From positions 1-64,000 of the forward strand of contig CAZMSO010000017.1 in NCBI GenBank assembly GCA_964568975.1: a stretch of DNA of 64,000 nucleotides, in the 5' to 3' direction. Positions 33,341 through 42,006 of the stretch are shown here, piece by piece; position 1 is the stretch's first letter, and every line of letters begins with the position of its first letter. The notes beneath the pieces were generated by a model. It did no database searches, was not told the DNA's origin, and saw only the letters and a program-made list of their open reading frames with translations. A program made the position numbers and the translations under genes. Source of the DNA: CAZADA01 sp964568975. GTDB taxonomy: Bacteria > Pseudomonadota > Alphaproteobacteria > Caulobacterales > Maricaulaceae.

Positions 33341-35776
33341 CTAAGGGGCGACCGGGGTGAGGACGAGTTCCGTGCGGGTCGCCGCGCGGATCGCCTCATC
33401 GCTGAACCACCAATACACCTCCGCCTCGGGATCAAGCCACGCGCTCACTTGATCGGCTAAGTGACGGCTGAACACCCGCCCCGTCACGCCGCCCGGCAGC
33501 ACGGCCCGCACCTTATCTGGATCGTTCAGATCAGCCGTCATGCGCAAGGACGCGCCCCAATAGGGATCAAACGGCCGCCCAAAGGGATAAACCGCCCGCT
33601 GCAGCGTTTCGCCCGAGCCCGGCATCGCCACATCGCGATTGCCGGTGAGCCGTCCCGCCAGCCCGTCAAGCCGCAGGGGCCCGCGGAAACGCACCCGGTG
33701 CACCGCGCCCCAGCGCCAGTGTCGCGGGCCTGGCCCATAGCGCTCCGTCAGCTCGGCGCGCGCGGCCTCCCCGGCGCGGCGGATCAAGGCGGCCAAATCC
33801 TCCACCTCGTCCGTGCGCGCATCATCGAACCAAGGCGAGCCGCCGTCGCGCAGCATCAACGCGAAGCGTTCATGCCAGATATACCACACATTGAGCATCT
33901 CCGCCGTCAGCTCAGGGCCGAGATCATCCTCATACGTCAGCCGGGCGAGCTGGCGGATGACCGCCTGAAACACTGTGGGCGCGGGCGTGTCCACGCGGTC
34001 GCGATAATCCCACGCCTCTAACAGCGCGCCAAGATCAGCCGTCTCCGGCGCCGCCGACAGCGCCTGCGCCAGGATCGGCGCAGCCTCGCGCGCAAACACA
34101 TTAAGGTCGTCATGGTGAGCCGCCCACGCGTCCGCGGCCGTCACCAGGCCCGGACGGTTGAACAGCTCCTGCATGCGGCGATAGCGAAATCCAGGCGACG
34201 CATAAGTCGTGTAGGCATAGGGGAAATCCGGCGGCGCGGTCATGTGATTGGCCGTACCCGTCCAGCCGCGCGGGGGGTCGAGTTCTCCCGGCATCGCCGC
34301 GCCTGGCACAAAGCCCGCCCAGGCGTCCTCAGCGGTCGCGGCCAGAGGGAGCATGCCGTCGCCGCGCACCCGGATCGGCGCAGCCCCACTGGCCAAGCGG
34401 CCCACCCGACCAGAAACGTCGCCAACCACAAAATTGAGGCTTAAAATCGTGGTGTCGGCGACCGCCGCCAGCGCCTCCTCCACCGAGCGCGCCGTCATCA
34501 ATCGGTCGACGCCAAGCTCTGGGGTCTGACGCTCGGCAGCGGCCCAGCGCACCGACATCACGACGTCAGCGCTGGGCGTGAGGCCGTGATCGCTGATCAC
34601 GGGCCCGCGGCGCGTGCTGCGGATGCTCAGCGGCTCGTCGCGAAACCCATCCGCGTCGGCCGCCTCGCCCTCCTGCGCCTTCACCCGGATCACGTCCTCA
34701 ATAACGGTGAAGGGATAGGATGCGTCGCCCTCAAGATACCGATCGGGATCTGTGGGATCGACGGTCTCCACGTAAAGATCGATCACATCCGCGTAGGCGT
34801 TGGTGACGCCGAAGGCGATGGCGTCATTGCGCCCGATCAACACGCCCGGCAGCCCCGCATTGACGCCCACGACCCGAAGCTCCGGCGTGATCAGCCCCAC
34901 CGGATGCCAAAAGCCCGGCAAATCGCGAATGTCGAGATGGGGATCATTCGTGACGATCGCCGCGTCAGCCCCCGCCTTCGCGCCGCTGATCGCCCAATTG
35001 TTGCTGCCGCCGACGCCGAGATGGCTCCAGCCCTCCGCCCAGGCCGCAGCCGTCGCGGCGGCCGCGCCGGGCGTCAGAGACGCGAACCGTCGCGGCGCGC
35101 GCTGCGTGCGCAGGCCAGGGTCATCGGGATTCAGCGCGAGCGGCGCGATCTCCGCGAAGCGCTCCGGCCCCAGCCGCTCGATCATGGCTTGAGCGATCAA
35201 TTCCGCGCTGAAATTGGCGGAATTGCCCCAGGCGCTCAAATACGTAATCGCCAGCACATCCGCGGGTTCCCACGGCTCCGGCGCCACGCCTGCGAGACCC
35301 AACGCCATGGGGTGCTCATCGGGATGATCGGCGATGTAGGCGTTGAGCCCGTCGAGAAATGCTTGGATCGCGCTCGCCGATTGCGCGCTGAGCACGCGCG
35401 CATGGGCCTGCGCCAACCGGTGGAAGCCGATCACGCGGGCTTGGCGGTCGAGCTTGAGCACCGCGTCATCGGGCCCGGCGCCAAACACCTCCGACAGACG
35501 GCCTTGGGCGGCGCGCTTGGCGAGCTCCACCTGAAACAAGCGGTCTTGGCCCACGACGAACCCTTGGCCGCGCAACGCGTCCTCAAGCGTGTCGGCGTGA
35601 ATATAGGCCATGCCTTTTTCGTCGCGGCGCACCGTCACGGGCGCGCTGAGCCCTGTGAGCATGACCGAGCCTGTGGTCCGGCGGGCGTTCACCCGCGGCG
35701 CGGCGAACCACGCCGCCGTCGCCAGCGCCGCCGCGACGAAGGCGACGCCGATCAAGACTAAGCGGACCATGCGCAT
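33341..35776 (-). CDS. Penicillin acylase family (peptidase S45) N-terminal nucleophile hydrolase
   Basis: A large amidase precursor, about 811 residues from ATG 35776. A GTG at 35785 is in frame but sits directly on the GGAG ribosome site. An N-terminal membrane/signal segment (about 3-25) directs it to the periplasm. The autocatalytic Ser follows a Gly in GVGGSNNWAISG (about residue 258) and would become the N-terminus of the beta subunit; alpha, spacer and beta regions are all present. The family cleaves amides such as beta-lactam side chains or acyl-homoserine lactones, so the substrate here is unknown. It lies 84-93 bp downstream of the TonB receptor on the same strand, with a strong hairpin between them. 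Confidence 0.9.
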   Translation of the reverse strand: MRMVRLVLIGVAFVAAALATAAWFAAPRVNARRTTGSVMLTGLSAPVTVRRDEKGMAYIHADTLEDALRGQGFVVGQDRLFQVELAKRAAQGRLSEVFGAGPDDAVLKLDRQARVIGFHRLAQAHARVLSAQSASAIQAFLDGLNAYIADHPDEHPMALGLAGVAPEPWEPADVLAITYLSAWGNSANFSAELIAQAMIERLGPERFAEIAPLALNPDDPGLRTQRAPRRFASLTPGAAAATAAAWAEGWSHLGVGGSNNWAISGAKAGADAAIVTNDPHLDIRDLPGFWHPVGLITPELRVVGVNAGLPGVLIGRNDAIAFGVTNAYADVIDLYVETVDPTDPDRYLEGDASYPFTVIEDVIRVKAQEGEAADADGFRDEPLSIRSTRRGPVISDHGLTPSADVVMSVRWAAAERQTPELGVDRLMTARSVEEALAAVADTTILSLNFVVGDVSGRVGRLASGAAPIRVRGDGMLPLAATAEDAWAGFVPGAAMPGELDPPRGWTGTANHMTAPPDFPYAYTTYASPGFRYRRMQELFNRPGLVTAADAWAAHHDDLNVFAREAAPILAQALSAAPETADLGALLEAWDYRDRVDTPAPTVFQAVIRQLARLTYEDDLGPELTAEMLNVWYIWHERFALMLRDGGSPWFDDARTDEVEDLAALIRRAGEAARAELTERYGPGPRHWRWGAVHRVRFRGPLRLDGLAGRLTGNRDVAMPGSGETLQRAVYPFGRPFDPYWGASLRMTADLNDPDKVRAVLPGGVTGRVFSRHLADQVSAWLDPEAEVYWWFSDEAIRAATRTELVLTPVAP

Positions 35777-35813
35777 CAGGCTCACTCCATCCCTATCTGA
35801 GACTGCAACGGAC

Positions 35814-35847
35814 GACGCGACGGCGCGCCGAACCGCGCCGTCGCGTC
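35814..35847. terminator. 14-bp perfect inverted repeat between TonB receptor and acylase genes
   Basis: GACGCGACGGCGCG (35814-35827), six-base loop CCGAAC, then its exact complement (35834-35847). It falls just after the TonB-receptor stop on the minus strand. There is no T-tract on either side, so it may act as an mRNA-stabilising or attenuating hairpin, or as a Rho-assisted terminator, rather than a full intrinsic terminator. Confidence 0.55.
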
Positions 35848-35869
35848 AGACCGAGGGGCGCGTGGAGGC

Positions 35870-38743
35870 TTAAAGCTCCACGCTCGCCCGCACGAAGAAG
35901 AACCGGCCGCGGACGTCGTAAACCGACGCTTCAGTGAAGAAAATGTTGCCCGGCGTCGGCGCAAACGGCGGCTCATTGTTGAGCACATTGTCCACGCCGA
36001 GGGTCAGATCGAGTTGGCGGCCCGCCGGCTCGAACCGCACGCTGCCGGAAAGATCCCAGTAGAGCTCGGGATCCACCTCCAACAGCGCGCTCTCCTCGCG
36101 GGTCAACGCGTTGTCGATGGCGGATTCACCAATGTAGCGCAGCTGCGTGAAGCCCGTGAACGCGCCGACGCTGTAGACGCCGTTGAGGTTCCACTGGATC
36201 TCGGCGTTGCCGACCTCGCCCGCCAAATCAATCGGGGCTGACCCCGCCGCGCCCGGCGTTTGGGTGAAGTCGTCTAAGAAGGTCGCCACCCAACGCAGGC
36301 GCACATCCCCCGGCGCCGCGGCGTAGCCCAGCAGCGCGCCCAGCCGGCTTAAGGGCGTGTCATAGACGATTTCGACGTCCAGGCCGCTCGTCTCCAAGGT
36401 GTCGAGGTTTTCAAATTGCGATGTGACAGTTTGAATCTCTCCCGAAACCGGGTTGCGATCGATCTGGCCGCAAAACGCAGTCGGAAACGCCTCCGACCCG
36501 AAGCACTGGTCAATAATGTCTTGGGGATCAACAGCCACAATCGCGTCTTCAATGTCGATCTGAAACCAATCAAGCGACAGCGAAAAGCCGTCCAACCAGC
36601 GCGGCCGGTAGACCATGCCGATGGTGAAGGTGTCCGCCGACTCCTCATCGAGATCGGGATTGCCCACAATGTTGGAGAAATTGAAGCCTAAGCCCGAGGG
36701 CACATTCGGCGGAATGCCGGCGGCGGCGCAATTGGTCTCTTCGATCGACCCTTCCAGCGGGTTCTGGCACGGATCGTCGACAAAGAGCACGCCGCCACCG
36801 CCAGCCTGGAACAATTCACGCAGATTAGGCGCGCGCACATCGCGCGACACGCTGCCGCGCAGCCGGACATCCGGCGTCGGCGCCCACGAGGAGCCGACTT
36901 TCCACGCCGTCACCCCGCCCACCGTTGAATAGTCGGTGTACCGCGCCGCCACATTGACACTGAGTTCGTCAGCGAACGGTTTGTCGGCGATCAGCGGCAC
37001 ATTGGCTTCCCCAAAGATCTCCCACAGATCAAAGTCGCCATCGATGGGGAAAAACGGATTGAGGAATGTGTCGCCGGCGCTCACGCGCTCGTCAACTTCG
37101 CTCTCAATGGATTCATCGCGGTATTCAAACCCCGCCGCCACCGCGACGGGCCCGGCGGGAAGCTCAAACGCCTCCCCCGCGATTTCAGCGGCCGCCACAA
37201 TCTGCTCAAGCTCGGCGTCCTCAACCACCGTCGGGTCGAACACGAAGTCGATCGCCTCCGCTGAGGCTTGGCCTTCGCCAAACACGTTCAACGGCGCGCA
37301 CGGCGCGACGCAGTCGAACAAGGGCTGGCCGGTGATCGGGCTGATCGCGCCCACCGCGGCGAGGAAATTCGAGGTGATGAGCTGGGTGGGATAGACCGCC
37401 TCAGAGTCCGTGCGCCCATATTGGCCATAAGCGCTCCACCGCCACGTGTCGCGGAACTCGCCTTCAAAGCCCCCGGCGATGCGGTAGGTTTGTCGCTCCA
37501 AGGTTTGATCGATCGGCGGCAAATCCCTGAACTCGCGCGAGAGGATGAACGCCTGCTCCCCCGCCGCGAGCACGCCCGCCGCCACGCCCGCCGGCACGGC
37601 CGGGCTGTTGACGGGAATGATGATCGCATCAGACGGCGTAAAGAAATAGGACGCCTGGCGCTGCTCGGCCTCGGTGTCGGCGAAGGTCGCCTCCGCAAAG
37701 GCGGTCAGCGAATTGGTCAGATCATACGACGCCGTGCCGGTGACCGCTAAACGCTCCAGCGGCACGGTTTGCTGCACGCGCTCTTCGAAGTTTTGCGTCA
37801 CACCGTCGCCGCCGATGGCGAGCCCTTCCGCGCCCGTGCCTGCGATGGATCCAACCGCATAAGGCGCAAGCCCCCCTTGGGGCGTGAACTGCTGGGGCAG
37901 GCCTGTGGCGGGATCGAAGAAAAAGCCGCCGCCCGTGGTCAACGGCACGCCCTGCTCAGTGACGACGAAGATGTTGACGTTCTCCGCCACGATCTGAGCC
38001 GGCGCGCCGTCATTGGGGCCCGTGTCGGCGGCGTTGGGGATCAGCGCCGTGCCGCGGGACGAGAAATCGCGATCGCCCTGACGGATGCCGCTGCGGTCCT
38101 CATAATCGAGCCCGATGGACACATGCCCGCGGCCTTGGGCGAAGCGCGTCCCCGCCGCCAAGGAAAACAAGCCCTGCTCGCTGTCGCCCTCGTGGGAGAT
38201 CCCACCCTGGACCGTCGCGCGCACGCCTTCAAAATCATCGTCGTAAATGACGTTGACCACGCCAGAGACAGCGTCGGAGCCATAGACCGCTGAAGCCCCG
38301 CCCGTCACGACCTCAATCCGCTCGATCAGCGCGGTGGGCAGCACGTTGAAATCCACCGCCAAGTCGCGGCTTGCCCCGAACACAAACCGCCGGCCATTGA
38401 CCAAAGTCAGCGCCCGGTTTGCGCCGAGCCCGCGCAAGTCGATGACATTAGCGCCGCCATTGATGAGGTTGATGCCCGTGCTTTCCGGGGTGACGGACGA
38501 ATTGAACGCCGGCAATTCGTTCAAAATGTCAGCGATGTCGGCGCCGCCGCGATAGTCATACTGACTGGCGCCGAGCACGGTCACGGGGCTTGGCGCGGCG
38601 AAGCCGTCGGTGATGGTGCGCGAGCCCGTGATCGCGATCCGCTCAACATCGCCGGCGTCGTCGTCATCCTGCCCCGCCGCGTGCGCGCCCAACGCCAGCG
38701 CCGCCGTCGCCGCCATAAGAGCGCTTTTCGCCAATGTTTGCAT
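35870..38743 (-). CDS. TonB-dependent outer-membrane receptor
   Basis: A 957-residue outer-membrane importer energised by TonB-ExbBD. It has a signal peptide (residues 1-23, AALALGAHAAGQ) and an N-terminal segment VERIAITGSR typical of this subfamily. The plug domain includes PVTVLGASQYDYRGGADIAD, NVIDLRGLGANRALTLVNGR and ERIEVVTGGASAVYGSDAVS. A large beta-barrel follows, ending in FFFVRASVEL with the terminal aromatic/hydrophobic signature for BAM insertion. It resembles receptors without a known siderophore; the substrate cannot be told. The ATG follows GGGGGGAA. The acylase gene lies downstream and could act on imported material, which is only an inference from position. Confidence 0.93.
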   Translation of the reverse strand: MQTLAKSALMAATAALALGAHAAGQDDDDAGDVERIAITGSRTITDGFAAPSPVTVLGASQYDYRGGADIADILNELPAFNSSVTPESTGINLINGGANVIDLRGLGANRALTLVNGRRFVFGASRDLAVDFNVLPTALIERIEVVTGGASAVYGSDAVSGVVNVIYDDDFEGVRATVQGGISHEGDSEQGLFSLAAGTRFAQGRGHVSIGLDYEDRSGIRQGDRDFSSRGTALIPNAADTGPNDGAPAQIVAENVNIFVVTEQGVPLTTGGGFFFDPATGLPQQFTPQGGLAPYAVGSIAGTGAEGLAIGGDGVTQNFEERVQQTVPLERLAVTGTASYDLTNSLTAFAEATFADTEAEQRQASYFFTPSDAIIIPVNSPAVPAGVAAGVLAAGEQAFILSREFRDLPPIDQTLERQTYRIAGGFEGEFRDTWRWSAYGQYGRTDSEAVYPTQLITSNFLAAVGAISPITGQPLFDCVAPCAPLNVFGEGQASAEAIDFVFDPTVVEDAELEQIVAAAEIAGEAFELPAGPVAVAAGFEYRDESIESEVDERVSAGDTFLNPFFPIDGDFDLWEIFGEANVPLIADKPFADELSVNVAARYTDYSTVGGVTAWKVGSSWAPTPDVRLRGSVSRDVRAPNLRELFQAGGGGVLFVDDPCQNPLEGSIEETNCAAAGIPPNVPSGLGFNFSNIVGNPDLDEESADTFTIGMVYRPRWLDGFSLSLDWFQIDIEDAIVAVDPQDIIDQCFGSEAFPTAFCGQIDRNPVSGEIQTVTSQFENLDTLETSGLDVEIVYDTPLSRLGALLGYAAAPGDVRLRWVATFLDDFTQTPGAAGSAPIDLAGEVGNAEIQWNLNGVYSVGAFTGFTQLRYIGESAIDNALTREESALLEVDPELYWDLSGSVRFEPAGRQLDLTLGVDNVLNNEPPFAPTPGNIFFTEASVYDVRGRFFFVRASVEL

Positions 38744-39061
38744 ATCGTTCCCCCCGGTGGACCTTTTGGGTTATCCTGGCACAGGCCAAGGCCGATGCAC
38801 AGTTTTCACCGCCGCACTCACCCCAGCGCCACGCGGGTCCGCGCGCGGCGTGCGTCAACGACATGCGCGTGAGCGCGTCCAGCGCCCCCGCTGCGCTTGC
38901 GCGCCGGCCAGGCGCCCGCTAGACACCGCCACGCGCACCTGCCGGCGCGCTTTCGCCCTCCGTCTCACCCCCGGCTGGACGCTGCGCGCCAGGCGGGCAA
39001 ACCCCACAGCCACACGTCCGGCGCGGCCCCCGCCCGCGACGCAGCCAATCGGAGACGCGCC
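38744..39061. other. 318-bp intergenic region between divergent TonB receptor and ndk
   Basis: No gene is visible on either strand. It must hold promoters for both divergent genes. The only clear element is the TonB-receptor ribosome site GGGGGGAA just above 38743. I found no convincing -35/-10 pair, Fur-like box or repeat by eye. Confidence 0.6.
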
Positions 39062-39484
39062 ATGGCCGTCGAACGCACACTGTCAATTCTGAAGCCGGAC
39101 TGCACGGCCCGCAATCTGACCGGGGCCGTCAACGCGATGATCGAAGCCGCGGGCCTGCGCATTGTCGGCCAAAAGCGGATCTGGATGACCCGCGCGCAAG
39201 CGGAAGCCTTTTACGCCGAGCACAAAGAGCGCCCCTTCTACGGCGAGTTGGTGGAGTTCATGACCTCCGGGCCTGTCGTGGTTCAAGTGCTGGAGGGCGA
39301 AGACGCTGTGGCGAAACACCGCGATGTGATGGGCGCCACAGATCCCGCAAAGGCCGACGCCGGCACGATCCGCAAGGAGCACGCGAAATCCATCGGCGAA
39401 AACACGTGCCATGGCTCCGACAGCGCCGAGAGCGCGGCCCGAGAAGTGGCGTTTTTCTTCGCGCTGGATGAAATCGTCGGCTGA
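39062..39484 (+). CDS. ndk: Nucleoside diphosphate kinase
   Basis: Transfers gamma-phosphate from ATP to other nucleoside diphosphates; cytosolic. The 140-residue product has the standard size. It begins MAVERTLSILKPDCTARNL and continues KRIWMTRAQAEAFYAEHKER and MGATDPAKADAGTIRKEHA. The active-site loop is ENTCHGSDSAESA, whose His is phosphorylated. ATG 39062 follows GGAG eight bases upstream. It stands alone, divergent from the TonB receptor and 206 bp before tRNA-Gly. Confidence 0.97.
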   Translation: MAVERTLSILKPDCTARNLTGAVNAMIEAAGLRIVGQKRIWMTRAQAEAFYAEHKERPFYGELVEFMTSGPVVVQVLEGEDAVAKHRDVMGATDPAKADAGTIRKEHAKSIGENTCHGSDSAESAAREVAFFFALDEIVG

Positions 39485-39690
39485 CGCGCGGCCTGATGGC
39501 GGCGCGCCGCGGGTCCACGCGCCCAAGACCACCCGCCAGCGCCGCCCGAGCGCGCCGGTGAAACGCGGCTAACGCGATGCACGCGGGGACGACGCGTTGG
39601 GTGGCGGCGTCGCTGCGCGACAGCGGTGGACGAGCCTGGGCTTTACCTGACGTGCGCGCGGCGCCAGATACAAAAGCTCAGCGCACTGGC

Positions 39691-39764
39691 GCGGGTATAG
39701 CACAATGGTAGTGCAGCAGCCTTCCAAGCTGAGGATGTCGGTTCGATTCCGTCTACCCGCTCCA
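39691..39764 (+). tRNA. tRNA-Gly (anticodon TCC)
   Basis: A 74-base cloverleaf including an encoded CCA. The acceptor stem is GCGGGTA with TACCCGC, the D stem GCAC with GTGC around AATGGTA, the anticodon loop CTTCCAA with anticodon TCC, and the T loop TTCGATT. The T stem has one T-T mismatch (positions 50-64) and the outer anticodon-stem pair is G-A, as in some relatives. It reads GGA glycine codons. It stands alone; downstream at 39790-39812 is a 7-bp hairpin (GGGCGTC/GACGCCC) without a T-tract. Confidence 0.95.
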
Positions 39765-39789
39765 CTGATTTCAAGGGCTTAGCGCTATA

Positions 39790-39812
39790 GGGCGTCCATC
39801 AGCGCGACGCCC
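39790..39812 (+). terminator. Hairpin downstream of tRNA-Gly, weak terminator candidate
   Basis: GGGCGTC (39790-39796) and GACGCCC (39806-39812) can pair around a 9-base loop, 26 bp after the tRNA. No run of T follows, so intrinsic termination is uncertain. Confidence 0.35.
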
Positions 39813-39855
39813 CGCGAGCAGGCGCGATGCAGCCGCGGACTGAAGGCCGTCCCCC

Positions 39856-40290
39856 TCACGCCGGTGGTTCGGCGTCTTCGTCCCAAGCAAAAATCTCGCG
39901 AACGCGGCATGAGCCCGAGGTCGGCGCGTCAAAAATGGCGACCGCGTCGCCTCGCCGCAGGCATGATGATCCCGACGGTCCGGCTCCAAAGCCGATGGAT
40001 CGGACGGCGCGGCGCGCGTCGCACACGCCCGCAAGCGTGACCCGGTACCAATCATTGGCGCCTTCACGCACCACAAGCGATCGCGCCCCGAGCGGGCGCC
40101 ACTCGCCAATGTTTTGCACAAAGCAGATCTGACGGACCTCCTCGCCTTGTTTCAAAGCGATCTCCGCGTCGAGGTCCGCGCCGACGGCCGACGTCGCTTC
40201 AGTATCAGTGGACGCCGTGTCGCTAGAGGCGGTTGCGCACGCGCCGGCGAGCAGGGCCGCGGCGAGAACGAACATGCGATGCGTGGTCAT
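39856..40290 (-). CDS. DUF6491-like lipoprotein
   Basis: A 144-residue product starting at ATG 40290, six bases after GGAGG; a second ATG immediately upstream is too close. The signal ends in the lipobox LAGAC, so Cys17 is probably lipidated. The mature part has the four-cysteine pattern of small DUF6491-type proteins: ICFVQNIGEW, VTLAGVCDARRAVRSIGF, SSCLRRGDAVAI and GSCRVREIFAW. Function is unknown. Assignment to DUF6491 is from memory of the pattern and could be wrong. It lies 160 bp downstream of scoB on the same strand. Confidence 0.7.
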   Translation of the reverse strand: MTTHRMFVLAAALLAGACATASSDTASTDTEATSAVGADLDAEIALKQGEEVRQICFVQNIGEWRPLGARSLVVREGANDWYRVTLAGVCDARRAVRSIGFGAGPSGSSCLRRGDAVAIFDAPTSGSCRVREIFAWDEDAEPPA

Positions 40291-40450
40291 CATGATCCTC
40301 CGACCGATCCCGGCGGCGTGGACATCGCGCCCGAGAGACAGCGCTCCTCGCGAATGACGCGAAACGCCGCGCGTCAACGACGCTATCAGGAGAATGCCGC
40401 CGCGCCACCGCGCATATTGGCGCGGCCGCCACGAGCGATCCCGACAGCGC

Positions 40451-41095
40451 TTAAGCGAGCGCCTCCGCCACGCGCACATCCGGCTCCGTCGAGGCTTTGA
40501 TTTCATCGACCGTCACGTCGGGCGCGCGTTCAATGAGGTTCAGGCCGTCCCCCGTCACGTCGAACACGCCCAGCGTCGTGATGATTCGATCCACCACAGC
40601 GCGCCCCGTCAGCGGCAGCGTGCATGTCTTCAGGATTTTGGGATCGCCGGCTTTGCTCGTGTGATCCATCACGACCACCACGCGTTTCACCCCCGCCACC
40701 AGGTCCATGGCCCCGCCCATGCCTTTCACGAGCTTGCCAGGGATCATCCAATTGGCGAGGTCGCCGGCCTGCGACACCTCCATTGCGCCGAGAATGGCGA
40801 GGTCGATATGGCCGCCGCGGATCATAGAAAACGACGTCGCGGAGGAGAAAAAACTGGTGCGGTCGAGCTCCGTGATGGTTTGCTTGCCGGCGTTGATCAG
40901 ATCGGGATCGACGGCGTCATCGGTGGGAAACGGGCCCATGCCGAGCATGCCGTTTTCGCTTTGCAGCGTTACATCCACGCCGTCAGGGATGTAGTTGGCG
41001 ACCAGGGTCGGGATTCCGATGCCGAGATTGACGTAAAACCCGTCTTCAAGCTCCTGGGCCGCGCGCGCGGCCATGTCATTGCGTGTCCAGGGCAT
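40451..41095 (-). CDS. scoB: 3-oxoacid CoA-transferase subunit B
   Basis: Beta subunit of succinyl-CoA:3-ketoacid CoA-transferase, which activates acetoacetate-type acids with CoA. The 214-residue product has the active-site Glu in TLQSENGMLGMGP, the GIGIPTLVANYI segment near the start, then GGHIDLAILGAMEVSQAGDL and GAMDLVAGVKRVVVVMDH. Its ATG lies 2 bp after the scoA stop, with GAGGAGG inside the end of scoA, so translation is coupled. Substrate choice (acetoacetate versus other 3-oxoacids) is not visible. Confidence 0.94.
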   Translation of the reverse strand: MPWTRNDMAARAAQELEDGFYVNLGIGIPTLVANYIPDGVDVTLQSENGMLGMGPFPTDDAVDPDLINAGKQTITELDRTSFFSSATSFSMIRGGHIDLAILGAMEVSQAGDLANWMIPGKLVKGMGGAMDLVAGVKRVVVVMDHTSKAGDPKILKTCTLPLTGRAVVDRIITTLGVFDVTGDGLNLIERAPDVTVDEIKASTEPDVRVAEALA

Positions 41096-41097
41096 GC

Positions 41098-41802
41098 TTA
41101 GGCCTCCTCGCGGGCGCGGATCGTGCGGTTTTCAATGCGCTTTTCAAACGCCCCCTCAAGAATGCGTTGGACGAAAATGCCGGGTGTGTGGATGTGGTCA
41201 GGGTCTAACGCGCCCACCGGGACCAGCTCCTCCACTTCAGCGACGGTGACGCGTCCGGCCATCGCCATCTCTGGATTGAAATTCCGCGCGGTCTTGCGGA
41301 AGATCAAATTCCCTTGAGCATCGCCCTTCCACGCTTTCACAAGCGCCAAATCCGCGACCAGTCCGGTTTCGAGAATATACGTCTCGCCGTTGAACTCTTT
41401 GTGTTCTTTGCCGTCCGCGATCACTGTGCCGACGCCCGTCTTGGTGTAAAAGCCTGGAATGCCGGCGCCGCCCGCGCGGCAGCGTTCCGCCAGCGTGCCT
41501 TGGGGGTTGAACTCAAGCTCAAGCTCACCCGCCAAATATTGCTGCTCGAAGGTCTTGTTCTCCCCCACATATGACGAGATCATCTTTTTAATTTGGCGCG
41601 TCTGCAACAACAGGCCAAGTCCGAAATCATCCACGCCGGCGTTGTTGGAGATCACTGTCAAATCCTTCACGCCTGTGTCGCGCAACGCGAGGATCAGATT
41701 CTCCGGAATGCCGCACAATCCGAAGCCGCCGGACATGATGGTCATGCCGTCGCGGACCAACCCTTCTAAAGCGTTGGCGGCGCTGGTGCGAACCTTGTCC
41801 AT
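41098..41802 (-). CDS. scoA: 3-oxoacid CoA-transferase subunit A
   Basis: Alpha subunit paired with scoB. The 234-residue product has GMTIMSGGFGLCGIPENLI (CoA-binding glycine-rich loop), LTVISNNAGVDDFGLGLLL, KKMISSYVGENKTFEQQYL and GVGTVIADGKEHKEFNGETY, all characteristic. ATG 41802 follows GAGGAGACAGCC. It is divergent from the PopA-like gene, with 204 bp between the start codons. Together with the crotonase at 57 kb, the pair suggests use of short-chain acids or ketone bodies, though the two loci are not linked. Confidence 0.94.
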   Translation of the reverse strand: MDKVRTSAANALEGLVRDGMTIMSGGFGLCGIPENLILALRDTGVKDLTVISNNAGVDDFGLGLLLQTRQIKKMISSYVGENKTFEQQYLAGELELEFNPQGTLAERCRAGGAGIPGFYTKTGVGTVIADGKEHKEFNGETYILETGLVADLALVKAWKGDAQGNLIFRKTARNFNPEMAMAGRVTVAEVEELVPVGALDPDHIHTPGIFVQRILEGAFEKRIENRTIRAREEA

Positions 41803-42006
41803 GGCTGTCTCCTCTCACCCGGGGCCCGTCGCCGCGGCGCCCGTGACGCCTCACGCCAGCCTTATAGCGTGGGGCGGTTCAGGCGTGTAAAGGCACGCGC
41901 GCGTGAAGGCCCGAAACTTGCTCGCTCGCCCTGGGCGCGGTCGGCGTGGTTTTGCGTCGCGCTCACGCTTTGTTACGGTGGCTGAGGCCTTTGGGAAGGG
42001 CGAGAT

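Noticed and set aside
39485..39690. A gene between ndk and tRNA-Gly
   Set aside because: Only short frames without ribosome sites or recognisable sequence are present. It is more likely the tRNA promoter region (possible TTTACC-N18-AGATAC at about 39640-39670, not strong enough to list).
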